64,000 bases of DNA from JAWKIJ01 sp041394325 (GCA_041394325.1 JAWKIJ010000001.1:2980962-3044961), one strand, 5' to 3'. Shown: positions 18,541 through 27,249, counted from the stretch's first letter. A program made the numbers and translations. The notes: a model not told the origin generated them from the letters alone.

Positions 18541-19230
18541 GTGGCCACCTACACCACGACATGGGACGCAATCCGCGCGGCCGGGGTCGCTCTCGCGCTG
18601 CTGTTGGTGGTTTCGGCGTGTAGCCGGTCGTCGACCGATGAGATGTCGCAGACGCTCGCCGGCGTCGACTCGGACCGCAACGGGGTCCGTGATGACGTTG
18701 ACGCCAGGATCGCAGCGTTGGCGTCGGAGGACGTCATGTCGACCTATCTGGAGGCGGTGGCAAGGAACGCCCAGATGGTGGTGACTCTCGATGCCGATGC
18801 TCCCCGGGCACGCGACCGGGCCTTTCAGCTCGCGTCGGAGACCAACCACCTCCTCAGCTGCCCCCCGGAGAGCGTCCACCCCGAGAAGGCGAGCGAGCTG
18901 CTCGAGCAGGTGCAAGCGGCCGTTGCGAACACCGAAGCGCGGAAGGCGTCGTTGGCGGCCATGTCCGCGTTGATCTCAGGGCGGGCATTCACCGCTCCGA
19001 GCTGCGACGGCGGCGCAACGTCTCCCGCATCCACTGATCTGCCTCCGGACTCGGGAGCCACCGGCGCTTCAGGACCTGAGCGCGCTTCAGCGCCGGTGGT
19101 ACCTTCCCGAACGGTTGGGCGGCGGCACCAGCCCGCCCGCCGCCCGCCGAATCACATCAAATCGACCCCGACAGCGAACTTTTCGCACCCTGTCCGTCGA
19201 ACCGGGTCAACCTCACTCCGCCTGAGCCGA
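18541..19230 (+). CDS. lipoprotein with EF-hand-like motif, 3' end lost
   Basis: Begins at a GTG (18541). The signal segment AGVALALLLVVSAC is a lipoprotein leader. The mature part starts with a calcium-loop-like DSDRNGVRDDVDARIAAL and continues as a helical domain with one Cys pair (LLSC, APSC). After about residue 180 the frame becomes low-complexity and runs without a stop through the IS256 remnant to 19644, so the natural end has been replaced. Function unknown. Confidence 0.5.
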
Positions 19231-19234
19231 GTTC

Positions 19235-19363
19235 GTGCCGTTCTTGGACTACAGCCCCGAGATCCGCCGGGTCATTTACTCCGCCAACGCGATCGAGTCC
19301 CTGAACGCCAGGATGCGACGGGCCCCCCAGGCCCGGGGGCACTTCCCGACCGAGCAGGCCGCC
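19235..19363 (+). pseudogene. IS256-family transposase fragment
   Basis: About 43 codons match the conserved C-terminal block of IS256 (mutator) transposases: YSPEIRRVIYSANAIESLNAR, then MRRA, GHFPTEQAA. The catalytic Glu of that block (AIES) is present but the rest of the enzyme is gone. It is joined directly to an antisense copper-ATPase fragment. Confidence 0.75.
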
Positions 19364-19437
19364 TTCATCTCCTGCCAGTGGCCCAGCAGCATGATCGTGA
19401 CCAGCGCGGCCAGCTCCCACCAGAAATCCAGGGCGAC
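19362..19437 (-). pseudogene. copper P-type ATPase fragment
   Basis: About 25 codons on the minus strand read LDFWWELAALVTIMLLGHWQ-EMKA, a transmembrane segment nearly identical to one in the copB-type gene later in this window (about 60490-60570). The DNA is similar but not identical, so it comes from a related rather than a recently copied gene. Confidence 0.7.
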
Positions 19438-19445
19438 GGTGGACC

Positions 19446-19913
19446 TCAGATGCTGCCAGGGCACTCCTCCACGCCGACACAGGGCTGCTGCTCACCGCCG
19501 ATCGGGACCATCAACAGCACCACCGGCTCGTCGCCGTCGACGCCGGAGTCGTGGCCGATGTTGCCAGCATCATTCGAGATGGCATCGACGTCATCGCCGA
19601 GGTGCGCATCTCCGGGGCCCATGACCGTGAGGGTTCCGTCCTGAGTCCTCACCCACCAGCGACCCGACAACGGCACGACGAGTTGTCGCTGCGGGTTGGT
19701 GTGCCAGCCGCCCCTCCACCCGGCCGGGAGGACCCAGATGGATCGGGAGACTGGGTCGGGGTTCGGCTCGGTGGCCCACAAGGGCGGGCTCGCGCCGATG
19801 GTACGGCGCATCGTAAGTCCCGGGACCTGGCAGCGATGCGTCACGGTGTGTCCGTCGTGGTCGGTCGTGACGTGCAGCAGGTGGACGGTCGGGGCATCGC
19901 GCTCAGAAGCCAT
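19446..19913 (-). CDS. cupin-domain protein
   Basis: 155 aa from an ATG at 19913 with an AGAGGAG ribosome site just upstream. The C-terminal half has the cupin strands: PAGWRGGWHTNPQRQLVVPLSGRW (motif 1, HxNPxRQ...) and GPGDAHLGDD (motif 2). Probably a small metal-binding dioxygenase or sensor, reaction unknown. It lies directly beside the IS256/ATPase scar and its last residues may be altered by it. Confidence 0.75.
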   Translation of the reverse strand: MASERDAPTVHLLHVTTDHDGHTVTHRCQVPGLTMRRTIGASPPLWATEPNPDPVSRSIWVLPAGWRGGWHTNPQRQLVVPLSGRWWVRTQDGTLTVMGPGDAHLGDDVDAISNDAGNIGHDSGVDGDEPVVLLMVPIGGEQQPCVGVEECPGSI

Positions 19914-19947
19914 GTGGTCTCCTCTTCTCGCTCGCTCGACGCGCAGG

Positions 19948-20165
19948 TCAATCGATCGAAACCAGCACTCGTCCGTCGGCTCCTGCGCCAACTCGGTCGT
20001 GGGCGTCGGCGATCGCCGTCAGCGGCAACACGGTGCCGATGCGGATCGACAGCGCGCCTTGCCGGGCGGCGGTGGTGAGGTCGACCGCGGCCGCCTGCTT
20101 CGCTTCGGGCGGGAAGTCGTCGCTGCCGAGGAGTCGGATGGTGATGTTGTCGAACAGCATCGGCC
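19948..20165 (-). pseudogene. C-terminal remnant of a quinone-oxidoreductase-type dehydrogenase
   Basis: The segment FDNITIRLLGSDDFPPEAK, then AVDLTTAARQGALSIRI, then IADAHDRVGAGADGRVLVSID, is the C-terminus of zinc-type NADPH:quinone reductases. It is preceded, in a different frame and without a start, by the beginning of an XRE regulator. The first 250 residues are missing. Confidence 0.65.
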
Positions 20166-20383
20166 AGAACGCCGTCGAGCACGTCTTCGGACGCGCCGCT
20201 CGCGTTGCCGCGTTCGAGGCGCGTGTAGTACTCGACGCTGATCCCGGCGAGCAGCGCGACCTCCTCACGTCGTAGTCCCTTGACCCGGCGGGTCGTGCCG
20301 TAGGCGGGGAGCCCGGCGTCCTGGGGGCTGATGCGGTCACGTCGGGAGACGAGGAACTCTCGGATGTCGTCCTTCGCATCCAT
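20166..20383 (-). pseudogene. truncated XRE regulator (MmyB-like)
   Basis: From the ATG at 20383: MDAKDDIREFLVSRRDRISP, then GLRREEVALLAGISVEYYTRLERG, a helix-turn-helix of the MmyB-like XRE family. The family normally continues for some 200 residues with a ligand domain. Here it breaks after SEDVLDGVLAD and runs into the dehydrogenase tail. It is divergent from the alcohol dehydrogenase gene and may once have controlled it. Confidence 0.7.
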
Positions 20384-20508
20384 GATCGCAACGCTACGGC
20401 TGGTCGACGCCAAGAGGGAGTCCCTGCCAGTACCCCTCTCGATCGGGACTCCCAAATCTCGCCCGGGCCTGGTTGGGTGAACGTCAGGACCGAACAAAGG
20501 AGCGACTC

Positions 20509-21546
20509 ATGCGAGCAGCGATCTTCCAGGGACCCAAGGACATCGTCGTGGGCGAACGACCCGACCCGACCATCGAGGCACCGACCGACGCCGTCGTGCG
20601 GGTCGTGTTGGCGTGCGTGTGCGGCTCGGACCTCTGGTACTACCGGGGCGAGTCCGACCATGCGGTCGGCTCGATCGGCCACGAGTTCATCGGCATCGTC
20701 GAAGACATCGGCGCCGACGTGACGGGCGTGGCTATCGGTGACCTGGTGATCGCTCCGTTCATCATCAGCGACGGCTCCTGCCCGCACTGCCGCAACGGAT
20801 CCACGATCTCGTGCGTCGCTGGCGGCACGTTCGGCGACGGCACGATCGACGGCGGCCAGGGCGAAGCGGTCCGGGTGCCCCTCGCCAACTCCACGCTCGT
20901 GCCGGTCCCGGGGAGCGGGCACTCCGACGCGGTCCTGAAGTCGCTGCTGACGCTGTCGGATGTGATGTCGACCGGGCACCACGCCGCGGTCAGCGCGGGG
21001 GTGAAGCCGGGCGACACCGTCGGGGTCGTGGGCGACGGCGCCGTCGCTCTGTCCGCCGTCCTCGCCGCCAAACGCCTCCGCGCAGAGCGGATCATCGCCC
21101 TCAGCCGCCACCCCGATCGCCAGGCGGTCGCCCGCACCTTCGGCGCGACCGACATCGTCGAAGCCCGCGGCCCCGAAGGCGAGCACGCCGTGCTGGAGCT
21201 CACCGGCGGCGTCGGTGTCGACGCCGCACTCGAGTGCGTCGGCACCCAGCAGTCCATCGACACCGCCGCGAAGATCGCCCGACCCGGGTCGACCATCGGC
21301 ATCGTCGGCGTCCCCCACGGCGAGGTCCCGTTCAACCCGACGTTCTTCGCCAACGTCGGCTGGCGAGGAGGACCCGCCCCGTCGCGGCTCTACATCCCCG
21401 AACTGATGACCGACGTCCTCGACGAGACCATCGACCCCGGCGTGGTCCTCGACTACGAGACCGACCTCGACCACACCCCCGAGGCGTACGCGGCGATGGA
21501 CGAACGACGTGCCATCAAGTCGATGATCCGAGTGAGCGCACCATGA
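20509..21546 (+). CDS. zinc-dependent alcohol dehydrogenase
   Basis: 345 aa; ATG at 20509 with AAAGGAG upstream. MDR-type enzyme: catalytic zinc ligands in VCGSDLWYYRG and GHEFIG, a partial structural-zinc lobe CPHCRNGSTISC, and the NAD(P) site VGVVGDGAVALSAVLAA. It opens an operon in which stops and starts overlap (ATGA to the DUF2255 gene at 21543). Probably oxidises an alcohol or reduces an aldehyde in the cytoplasm; substrate unknown. Confidence 0.9.
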   Translation: MRAAIFQGPKDIVVGERPDPTIEAPTDAVVRVVLACVCGSDLWYYRGESDHAVGSIGHEFIGIVEDIGADVTGVAIGDLVIAPFIISDGSCPHCRNGSTISCVAGGTFGDGTIDGGQGEAVRVPLANSTLVPVPGSGHSDAVLKSLLTLSDVMSTGHHAAVSAGVKPGDTVGVVGDGAVALSAVLAAKRLRAERIIALSRHPDRQAVARTFGATDIVEARGPEGEHAVLELTGGVGVDAALECVGTQQSIDTAAKIARPGSTIGIVGVPHGEVPFNPTFFANVGWRGGPAPSRLYIPELMTDVLDETIDPGVVLDYETDLDHTPEAYAAMDERRAIKSMIRVSAP

Positions 21547-21948
21547 GCACCTGGACACCGGATCAGAACCGCCAGATCGGCTCGTCGACCGAGCTGGACC
21601 TCGCCTCGCGCCGGCCCGACGGCTCCTTGTCCGGCTACACGACGATGTGGGTCGTCGAGGTGGACGACGAGGTCTACGTCCGCTCGGCGGGTGGACCCGA
21701 CCGCCCCTGGTACCGCCGTGCCTTGGCGAGCGGGAACGGCCGCATCCGCCCGAGGCGTTGAAGTCGACGTCTCGTTCGACACCGCCACCGCCGACTTCCC
21801 GCACACCGCCATCGACGCCGAGTACCACGCCAAATACGACCGCTACGGACCAGGCCCCGTCGGCTCGGTCACCGGAGCCGCCAACCACGCCGTCACCATC
21901 CGACTCGTTCCCCTCGACCCAGCGAACCCGACAGGAGCACGCTCATGA
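21543..21948 (+). CDS. DUF2255-family protein with a frameshift
   Basis: Starts at an ATGA overlap with the dehydrogenase. The first 65 codons (STELDLASRRPDGSLSGYTTMW, then VRSAGGPDRPWYRRALASGNGRI) and a second frame (GVEVDVSFDTATADFPHTAI, then DAEYHAKYDRYG) together make a normal DUF2255 protein of about 134 aa. Dropping one C at about 21748-21751 joins them. The second frame ends with an ATGA overlap with the next gene, so the original reading frame is clear. Function unknown; members bind flavin or act beside oxidoreductases. Confidence 0.7.
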
Positions 21949-22766
21949 CCGACGTGACCGTGGTGATCGGCGCAGGCGGCATCGGCCAAGCCATCGCCCG
22001 ACGCATCAGCAGCGGCCGCCACATCGTCGTGGCCAACCACAGCCGGAAATCGGCCGAGGCGGCCGCCGAGCAACTCGAAGCCGCTGGGTTCGAGAGCACC
22101 GTCATGCACGCCGACATCGCCGATCGCGCCATGGTCCAGGCCGTCGCCGCGAGGGCTCAGGAGATCGGACCGATCAAGGCACTCGTGCAGGCAGCCGGCG
22201 TCTCCCCCTCGCAGGCACCGATCGAAGCAATCCTCCGCGTCGATCTCTACGGCACCGCCATGGTGCTCGAAGAGTTCGGCAACGTCATCGCCTCCGGTGG
22301 ATCGGGGGTGGTGATCTCCTCGCAGTCGGGCTACCGCATGCCCGCCCTCACCGCTGAACAGGACGCGCTCCTCGCCACCGCAGCCGCCGACGACCTCCTC
22401 GGCTTGGACTTCGTGAAGGGTGTCACCGACACGCTGCACGCCTACCAGATGGCCAAGCGAGGCAACTCATTGCGGGTACGAGGCGAAGCGATCCGCTGGG
22501 CCGAACGAGGAGCGCGGATCAACTCGATCAGTCCCGGCATCATCGTCACCCCCTTGGCCAGCGACGAGCTCCACGGCGAACGCGCCGACTTCTACCAGGC
22601 GATGCTGCACAAGATGCCCGCCGGCCGAGCCGGCACACCCGACGAGGTCGCCGCGCTCGCCGCGCTCATCATGGGCCCCGACGGCGGCTTCATCACCGGC
22701 AGCGACTTCCTCATCGACGGCGGCGCCACCGCCGACTTCTTCTACGGGCCGCCAGCACGATCATGA
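21945..22766 (+). CDS. short-chain dehydrogenase/reductase
   Basis: 273 aa. Cofactor site VVIGAGGIGQAIARRI at the N-terminus, NAAG-equivalent QAAGVSP near residue 88, catalytic Ser in VVISSQSGYRM and Y-x3-K in YQMAKRG near 166-170. The proline-glycine motif SPGIIVTP and the C-terminal ITGSDFLIDGGA are typical classical-SDR marks. Third gene of the operon, with 4-nt overlaps on both sides. Confidence 0.92.
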   Translation: MTDVTVVIGAGGIGQAIARRISSGRHIVVANHSRKSAEAAAEQLEAAGFESTVMHADIADRAMVQAVAARAQEIGPIKALVQAAGVSPSQAPIEAILRVDLYGTAMVLEEFGNVIASGGSGVVISSQSGYRMPALTAEQDALLATAAADDLLGLDFVKGVTDTLHAYQMAKRGNSLRVRGEAIRWAERGARINSISPGIIVTPLASDELHGERADFYQAMLHKMPAGRAGTPDEVAALAALIMGPDGGFITGSDFLIDGGATADFFYGPPARS

Positions 22767-23950
22767 CCAGCTCGGTGAGGGCGCGATTGATCCCGGCCTC
22801 GGTCAGCCCTCCCGCGCGCGCCACGCCCCTCGAGCTGTTCTTCGACCTCGTCTTCGTGTTCGCGTTCACCCAGGTAACCAGGCTGATGACCGCGGACCCG
22901 ACCTGGGCCGGGATCGGTCACATCGTTATGGTCCTCGCGGTGCTGTGGTGGACCTGGGCTGGCTATGCCCGCCTCACCAACCGCGTCGATCCCGAAGCAG
23001 GGGTCGTGCGCATCTTGATGCTCGCCGCGATGGGATCGCTCGTCGTCGTAACACTCGCTCTCCCGCTGGTCTTCGGGTCCTCGGCGATGGTGTTCGCCGT
23101 CGCCTACTTCATCGTTCGCGCTCTGCACGTCGTCCTGCTTGGACTCGCGGCCAACGTCGACGACTCGTGGCGTCGATCGACCACAGCTGCCGTGCCGAAC
23201 GTCCTTCTCACCTCGGGGCTGCTCCTCGTCGCCGCGTTCGTCGAAGGCCGGGCGCAGATCGCATGCTGGGCGCTCGCCCTGGTGATCATGACCCTCTGGC
23301 CGCTGTTCGGTCGGGCACGAGGTTGGGACGTGGCCCCCACCCACTTCGTCGAACGGTTCGGTCTCGTCATCCTCATCGCCCTCGGCGAGTCGGTCGTCGC
23401 ACTTGGTGCCGGCACCTCGAACCATGAGCTCGATGCGCCGCTGCTCACACTTGGTGTGCTGGGGTTCATCGTCGTGGCGTGTCTGTGGTGGGCCTACTTC
23501 GATTGGGTGACCATCGTCGCCGAACACCGACTTGAGGACGCGGCCGGCACCGAACGTGCCCTGCTCGCCCGTGACGTCTACGCGTACCTCCACGGCGTCA
23601 TGGTGGTCGGGATCGTGCTCTACGCCTTCGGTATCGAGGTCGCCGTCGAGGATCCAACGCGCTCGCTCGATCTGCCCATCGCGACCGCATTGGCCGGTGG
23701 CATCGCGCTCTACCTTCTCGCCCACGCCGGCCTGCGCCTGCGGATCGGCGGCGGCCTGGGCCGCGGTCGACCCGTGGCCGCTGCCTTCGCGATCGCGATC
23801 GTCCCCGTGGCAACCAGCGTGAGCGCACTCGTGACCACGACGGCCGTGGCCGCGCTGAGCTGCGCGCTGATCGCCTACGAGGTGCTGCGTCACCGCGACG
23901 CACGCGCCGAGATCCGAGCGCACCGCACCGACAGCACCGAACCGACCTGA
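22763..23950 (+). CDS. low temperature requirement protein A (LtrA) family membrane protein
   Basis: 395 aa with about 10-12 hydrophobic helices. The diagnostic N-terminus TPLELFFDLVFVFAFTQVT and the later FVERFGLVILIALGESVVALG identify the LtrA family. An inner-membrane protein; the family's biochemical role is not settled. Start overlaps the SDR stop (ATGA). Confidence 0.9.
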   Translation: MTSSVRARLIPASVSPPARATPLELFFDLVFVFAFTQVTRLMTADPTWAGIGHIVMVLAVLWWTWAGYARLTNRVDPEAGVVRILMLAAMGSLVVVTLALPLVFGSSAMVFAVAYFIVRALHVVLLGLAANVDDSWRRSTTAAVPNVLLTSGLLLVAAFVEGRAQIACWALALVIMTLWPLFGRARGWDVAPTHFVERFGLVILIALGESVVALGAGTSNHELDAPLLTLGVLGFIVVACLWWAYFDWVTIVAEHRLEDAAGTERALLARDVYAYLHGVMVVGIVLYAFGIEVAVEDPTRSLDLPIATALAGGIALYLLAHAGLRLRIGGGLGRGRPVAAAFAIAIVPVATSVSALVTTTAVAALSCALIAYEVLRHRDARAEIRAHRTDSTEPT

Positions 23951-23976
23951 AGAGGCTTCGCCCGAAGGAGAACCCC

Positions 23977-24861
23977 CTGCCTGCACCGCTGCTCACCCTC
24001 AACAACGGTCTCCAACTGCCCCCGATCGGCTTCGGTGTGTTCCAGACACCGCCCGACGAGACCATCGCCGCGGTCACCGCGGCGCTCAATGCCGGCTACC
24101 GCCACATCGACACCGCCGCGGCTTACGGCAACGAGCGCGAGGTCGGCGAAGCGATCCACCGGTCCGGACTCGACGGGTCCGAGGTCGTCATCGAGACGAA
24201 GGTATGGATCACCGACTACGGCTACGACGAGACCCTCCACGCGTTCGACAAGAGCGCGGTGAAGCTCGGCGTCGAACAGATCGACGTGCTCATCCTCCAC
24301 CAGCCGCTCCCATCGGAGTTCGCCACGACGCTCGCCGCATACCGGGCCCTCGAGAGACTCCTCGCTGATGGTCGGGCCCGCGCCATCGGCGTCTCGAACT
24401 TCATGACCGACCACCTCAACCGGCTGCTCGCGAGCGCCGATGTCGTGCCCGCGCTCAACCAGATCGAGGTCCACCCGTACTTCGCCCAACCCGCCGTCCA
24501 GTCCACCGACGCCGAACACGGGATACTCACCCAGGCGTGGTCACCGATCGGGGGCATCACCCACTACCGAGGCGACGCGACCCGATCGACGTTCACCGAC
24601 CCGACCATCGGGGCGATCGCCGAGTCCCACGGAGAGACACCGGCCCAGGTCATGTTGCGATGGCACATCCAGCAAGGCCGATCGGCGATCCCCAAGTCGG
24701 TCAAACCACATCGCATCGCCGAGAACTTCGACGTGTTCGACTTCGAGCTCACCGACGGTGAGCTCGATGCGATCGACAACCTCGACCGCGGCATCCGCGG
24801 CGGCCCCGAACCTGACGAGGTCACCCTGGAGACCTTCGGAAGACCGATCCCCGAGGCCTGA
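23977..24861 (+). CDS. aldo/keto reductase with a probable CTG start
   Basis: 294 aa if translation begins at the CTG at 23977. The frame up to there encodes the normal family start (LLTLNNGLQLPPIGFGVFQ) and an AAGGAG ribosome site lies 6 bases before it, but there is no ATG, GTG or TTG in frame between the previous stop and it. Starting at the GTG at 24037 would delete the first beta hairpin. The catalytic tetrad is Asp45, Tyr50, Lys75 and His108 (CTG numbering). NADPH-dependent carbonyl reductase, substrate unknown; last gene of the operon. Confidence 0.87.
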   Translation: MPAPLLTLNNGLQLPPIGFGVFQTPPDETIAAVTAALNAGYRHIDTAAAYGNEREVGEAIHRSGLDGSEVVIETKVWITDYGYDETLHAFDKSAVKLGVEQIDVLILHQPLPSEFATTLAAYRALERLLADGRARAIGVSNFMTDHLNRLLASADVVPALNQIEVHPYFAQPAVQSTDAEHGILTQAWSPIGGITHYRGDATRSTFTDPTIGAIAESHGETPAQVMLRWHIQQGRSAIPKSVKPHRIAENFDVFDFELTDGELDAIDNLDRGIRGGPEPDEVTLETFGRPIPEA

Positions 24862-24894
24862 AGTCGTCACCAAGGCCGGGGCGGGAGCGTCCGA

Positions 24895-25320
24895 TCACCG
24901 CGGCGCTGTCGAAGCGTTCTCGGGCCTGTGCTGCCGACTCCGCTTCCGACATGCCCGACCAGCGGAGGAACTGCAGCACGGGCTGGTGTTCACCCGAACC
25001 GACGGCCGACCGAGGTCCTCGAACCGCACGAACTCGACGAGCTCACCTCCACCCCCCCCTGGAGCCGCTCGTTGCTCTACGCCCAGGACTGGTCGACGCA
25101 AGCGCCACGTCGGTTTTGTTCCGGGCAGGACGGTGAAGTGGATCTGGCCGTCGTCATCGACGGCCACGACGCGGACCACGGCTCGGGCCTTGCTGTTGCC
25201 AGCACGAAGCATGGCCCCGGGGTGGACACGGTCGGGGGCGATCGCATCCGTCAGGGTCGACCAGCCGAAGCCGTCGTCGTCTTGGGCATTGAGATCAGCT
25301 ACGAGATCGAGGTCATCCAC
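24895..25320 (-). CDS. conserved hypothetical protein, C-terminus replaced
   Basis: The first 70 residues (DLVADLNAQDDDGFGWSTL, then DRVHPGAMLRAGNSKARAVVRV, then DDDGQIHFTVLPG) form a small conserved actinobacterial domain seen as a stand-alone protein that ends shortly after the LPG. Here the frame instead runs on antisense to the integrase fragment to 24895, as Arg/Pro-rich sequence. The real gene is probably cut near 25110. Function unknown; it is paired with the small ORF upstream. Confidence 0.5.
   Translation of the reverse strand: MDDLDLVADLNAQDDDGFGWSTLTDAIAPDRVHPGAMLRAGNSKARAVVRVVAVDDDGQIHFTVLPGTKPTWRLRRPVLGVEQRAAPGGGGGELVEFVRFEDLGRPSVRVNTSPCCSSSAGRACRKRSRQHRPENASTAPR
24953..25013 (+). 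pseudogene. tyrosine integrase fragment
   Basis: About 20 codons read AEELQHGLVFTRTDGRP, very close to AELEESGAVNEHGLVFTR-PDGQP of the integrase at 52.7 kb. Nothing else of the enzyme remains. It marks an older element boundary. Confidence 0.5.
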
Positions 25321-25340
25321 TGGTCACCTGCCCGATCGGG

Positions 25341-25487
25341 TCAGTCCTCATGGCACGGGTTGATCCAGCTGACGTACTCGCAGGTGACGAGCAGCTCGAC
25401 ACCTGAGTTGAGAGCACCGCCGCGGATCACGATGGTCGCCTCGTCATCGAGACGGTCACCTTCTCGGATGTGTCGTTGCTTGGTCAT
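25341..25487 (-). CDS. 48-aa conserved hypothetical, probably internally deleted
   Basis: Encodes MTKQRHIREGDRLDDEATIV, then IRGGALNSGVELLVTCEYVSW, then INPCHED. Both ends look like the start and end of a longer (about 120-aa) family, whose members begin with a DRLDD...VVRGG block and end in NPYHED, so the middle seems lost. It lies 7 bp after the upstream 463-aa gene and 20 bp before the next. Confidence 0.45.
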   Translation of the reverse strand: MTKQRHIREGDRLDDEATIVIRGGALNSGVELLVTCEYVSWINPCHED

Positions 25488-25494
25488 GTCGGTC

Positions 25495-26886
25495 TCACCG
25501 CAGACCGGCCTTGTCGAGCATGGCCATCAAGGACGGTCGGCGCCGGTTGCGTTCCCGCAGACCGCCGAGATGCTCGGTGAACTCGTCGGCCCGGTCCCCT
25601 GCGGTCGCTGCCCGACGGGCCGCCTTGAGGTGCCGGATGGCATGTCTGTACGCACGTTTGTCGGCCTGCACGAGCAACTCGTCCGCGAGCCGCAGGTACA
25701 CCGCCATCGCATCGCTGGGCGAGGTCGGTTCACGGGCCTCGGCCAAACGAAGCCACTGCGCCGGCTGGATCTCACGATCTCCATTTTCGGCCAACGTCCA
25801 GGCCTCGTCTGCGTCGCCGTCGGCCAGGAGGGCGTCGATGTAGCCGGCGGGGTCGCGCTCGGCCAGCACCGATCGAGCTCGATCGACCTCGATCTCCCAG
25901 GCACCGACGGCAGCGGATGCGGCCTTCAGCCTGGCGTAGGTGGTAGCTGAAGGCATCCGCTCATGGTGGTGACGGCGCAACTCCATCACCTGATCGAGGT
26001 CGTTTGCTTCAGCGAGCAGCTCAGCAGCCAGGTCGTAGAGCTTCGCGACCTGCCAGCCGGAGGTTTCGGCGATCCCACGCCGAGCCCAGACCAACGCCTC
26101 GTCGGTGTCGCCGAGCTCGACCATTGCCTCGGCGACGCGTTGGAACTGGTGGGGCGAGGACAGGTCGTCGCCGAGCAGCTCCACGAGCCGGTCGACATCA
26201 CGGTCGATGATCGCCAGACGTTCGGCGGCGTACTTGGCGGCAAAGCTCGGAAAGCCTCCGTAGAAGTCGTGCAGCGTCTCCGAACGGCCTTCGGGGGCGT
26301 CGGCGGGATCGGACCGCTTGGCGACTTCTCGCCGGTAGACAGCGAGGCCCTTGTCCCCGAGCGCGTCGGCGTAGGCGACCGGATCAACCTCGAAGAAGTC
26401 CTGGTCCTCGAACGCGAACTTGACCATCCACTTCGCCAACTTCGGTGGATCAGCCACACCCGCGGCACACGCTCGGCGATGCAGGTCGAGGACATCGCGA
26501 CACAGGTCGCCGATCATCCCGTCTGAGTCATCTGCCCGCATGATCACCTTCACGAGGTGCCCCGCGGCTCGCTGCAACAACACGACCAACTCCCCCGACG
26601 GGGCGGAGCCCACCTCCTCACCGAGGGCCCACACCACCGGCGCGGCATCCCGCGCCCACGCAGATGAACCCCAGTAGTCGAGGTACCGACGAGTGCGCAG
26701 ACCGTCATCGACCGCTGCCCTCAACACCGCGAGCCGCTCGCTCTCACCAGCAGCCGCGAGACGGACCGCCCGCATCACGTCCTCGTGCTGTTCCGCCGCG
26801 CTCGCCAGCAACCGCCGAGCCGCGGCGCCATCGAGCCGCGCAATCACCGCATCAATCGGCTCGTCCTCAGCTGGCGGTGCAGACAT
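25495..26886 (-). CDS. helical-repeat protein of the DUF6880/SWIM-associated type
   Basis: 463 aa, mostly alpha-helical with TPR-like pairs (LGDTDEALVWARRGIAETSGW, then LLADGDADEAWTLAENG). No transmembrane segment or enzyme motif. It resembles the C-terminal region of actinobacterial SWIM zinc-finger proteins (DUF6880), here without the zinc finger. Probably a scaffold; the family name is from memory and should be treated as tentative. Confidence 0.65.
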   Translation of the reverse strand: MSAPPAEDEPIDAVIARLDGAAARRLLASAAEQHEDVMRAVRLAAAGESERLAVLRAAVDDGLRTRRYLDYWGSSAWARDAAPVVWALGEEVGSAPSGELVVLLQRAAGHLVKVIMRADDSDGMIGDLCRDVLDLHRRACAAGVADPPKLAKWMVKFAFEDQDFFEVDPVAYADALGDKGLAVYRREVAKRSDPADAPEGRSETLHDFYGGFPSFAAKYAAERLAIIDRDVDRLVELLGDDLSSPHQFQRVAEAMVELGDTDEALVWARRGIAETSGWQVAKLYDLAAELLAEANDLDQVMELRRHHHERMPSATTYARLKAASAAVGAWEIEVDRARSVLAERDPAGYIDALLADGDADEAWTLAENGDREIQPAQWLRLAEAREPTSPSDAMAVYLRLADELLVQADKRAYRHAIRHLKAARRAATAGDRADEFTEHLGGLRERNRRRPSLMAMLDKAGLR

Positions 26887-26971
26887 CGGCTCGACGGTAG
26901 CGGCGCCCAGTGACCCTGAAGTCCGACCTCACATCGCCACCTCCAGTTCCCTCGCGCGTCCTACTCTCCCG

Positions 26972-27136
26972 AACCCCGTCATCCGCGTCGTCGACGATCT
27001 CCACGTCCGCGTCGTCCACGCCGCGACCGGAGAGCTCCTCCGCGACCTCACCATCGACACCACCCGCGACTACCAACCAACCAGCGCCCCCAAAGGACCC
27101 ACCCGCCCAAAACGCCGAACAGCCGAACCCAATTGA
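26972..27136 (+). pseudogene. IS481-type transposase C-terminal remnant
   Basis: The end of this frame, VVHAATGELLRDLTIDTTRDYQP, then KGPTRP, is the usual tail of IS481-like integrase-core transposases. A short palindrome (GATGTC-TCGC-GACATC, about 27154-27169) just downstream looks like the element's outer end. The DDE core is missing. Confidence 0.55.
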
Positions 27137-27172
27137 GGTTCGGACTGTCCGGGATGTCTCGCGACATCACAA

Positions 27173-27219
27173 TGGTGGCGGGGGCAGGATGTGAACCTGC
27201 GACCTTCGGGTTATGAGTC
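27173..27219 (-). repeat. attachment-site copy: 3' half of a tRNA-Met gene, copy 1
   Basis: On the minus strand it reads from the anticodon loop (CTCATAA, anticodon CAT) through the variable loop and T arm to the CCGCCACCA end. The 5' half of the tRNA is absent. It has one change in the T loop (GTTCACAT for GTTCAAAT). Copies at 46727 and 53117 are nearly identical, so it is best read as an att site left by integration into a tRNA-Met gene. Confidence 0.75.
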
Positions 27220-27249
27220 GCGTTCCAGCAGCCGGTATCACGCATGAAT

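Noticed and set aside
19841..20497. 218-codon minus-strand protein joining XRE head to the cupin region
   Set aside because: Only the first 73 residues after the ATG at 20383 match a regulator; the rest is an out-of-frame reading of the dehydrogenase tail and cupin start.
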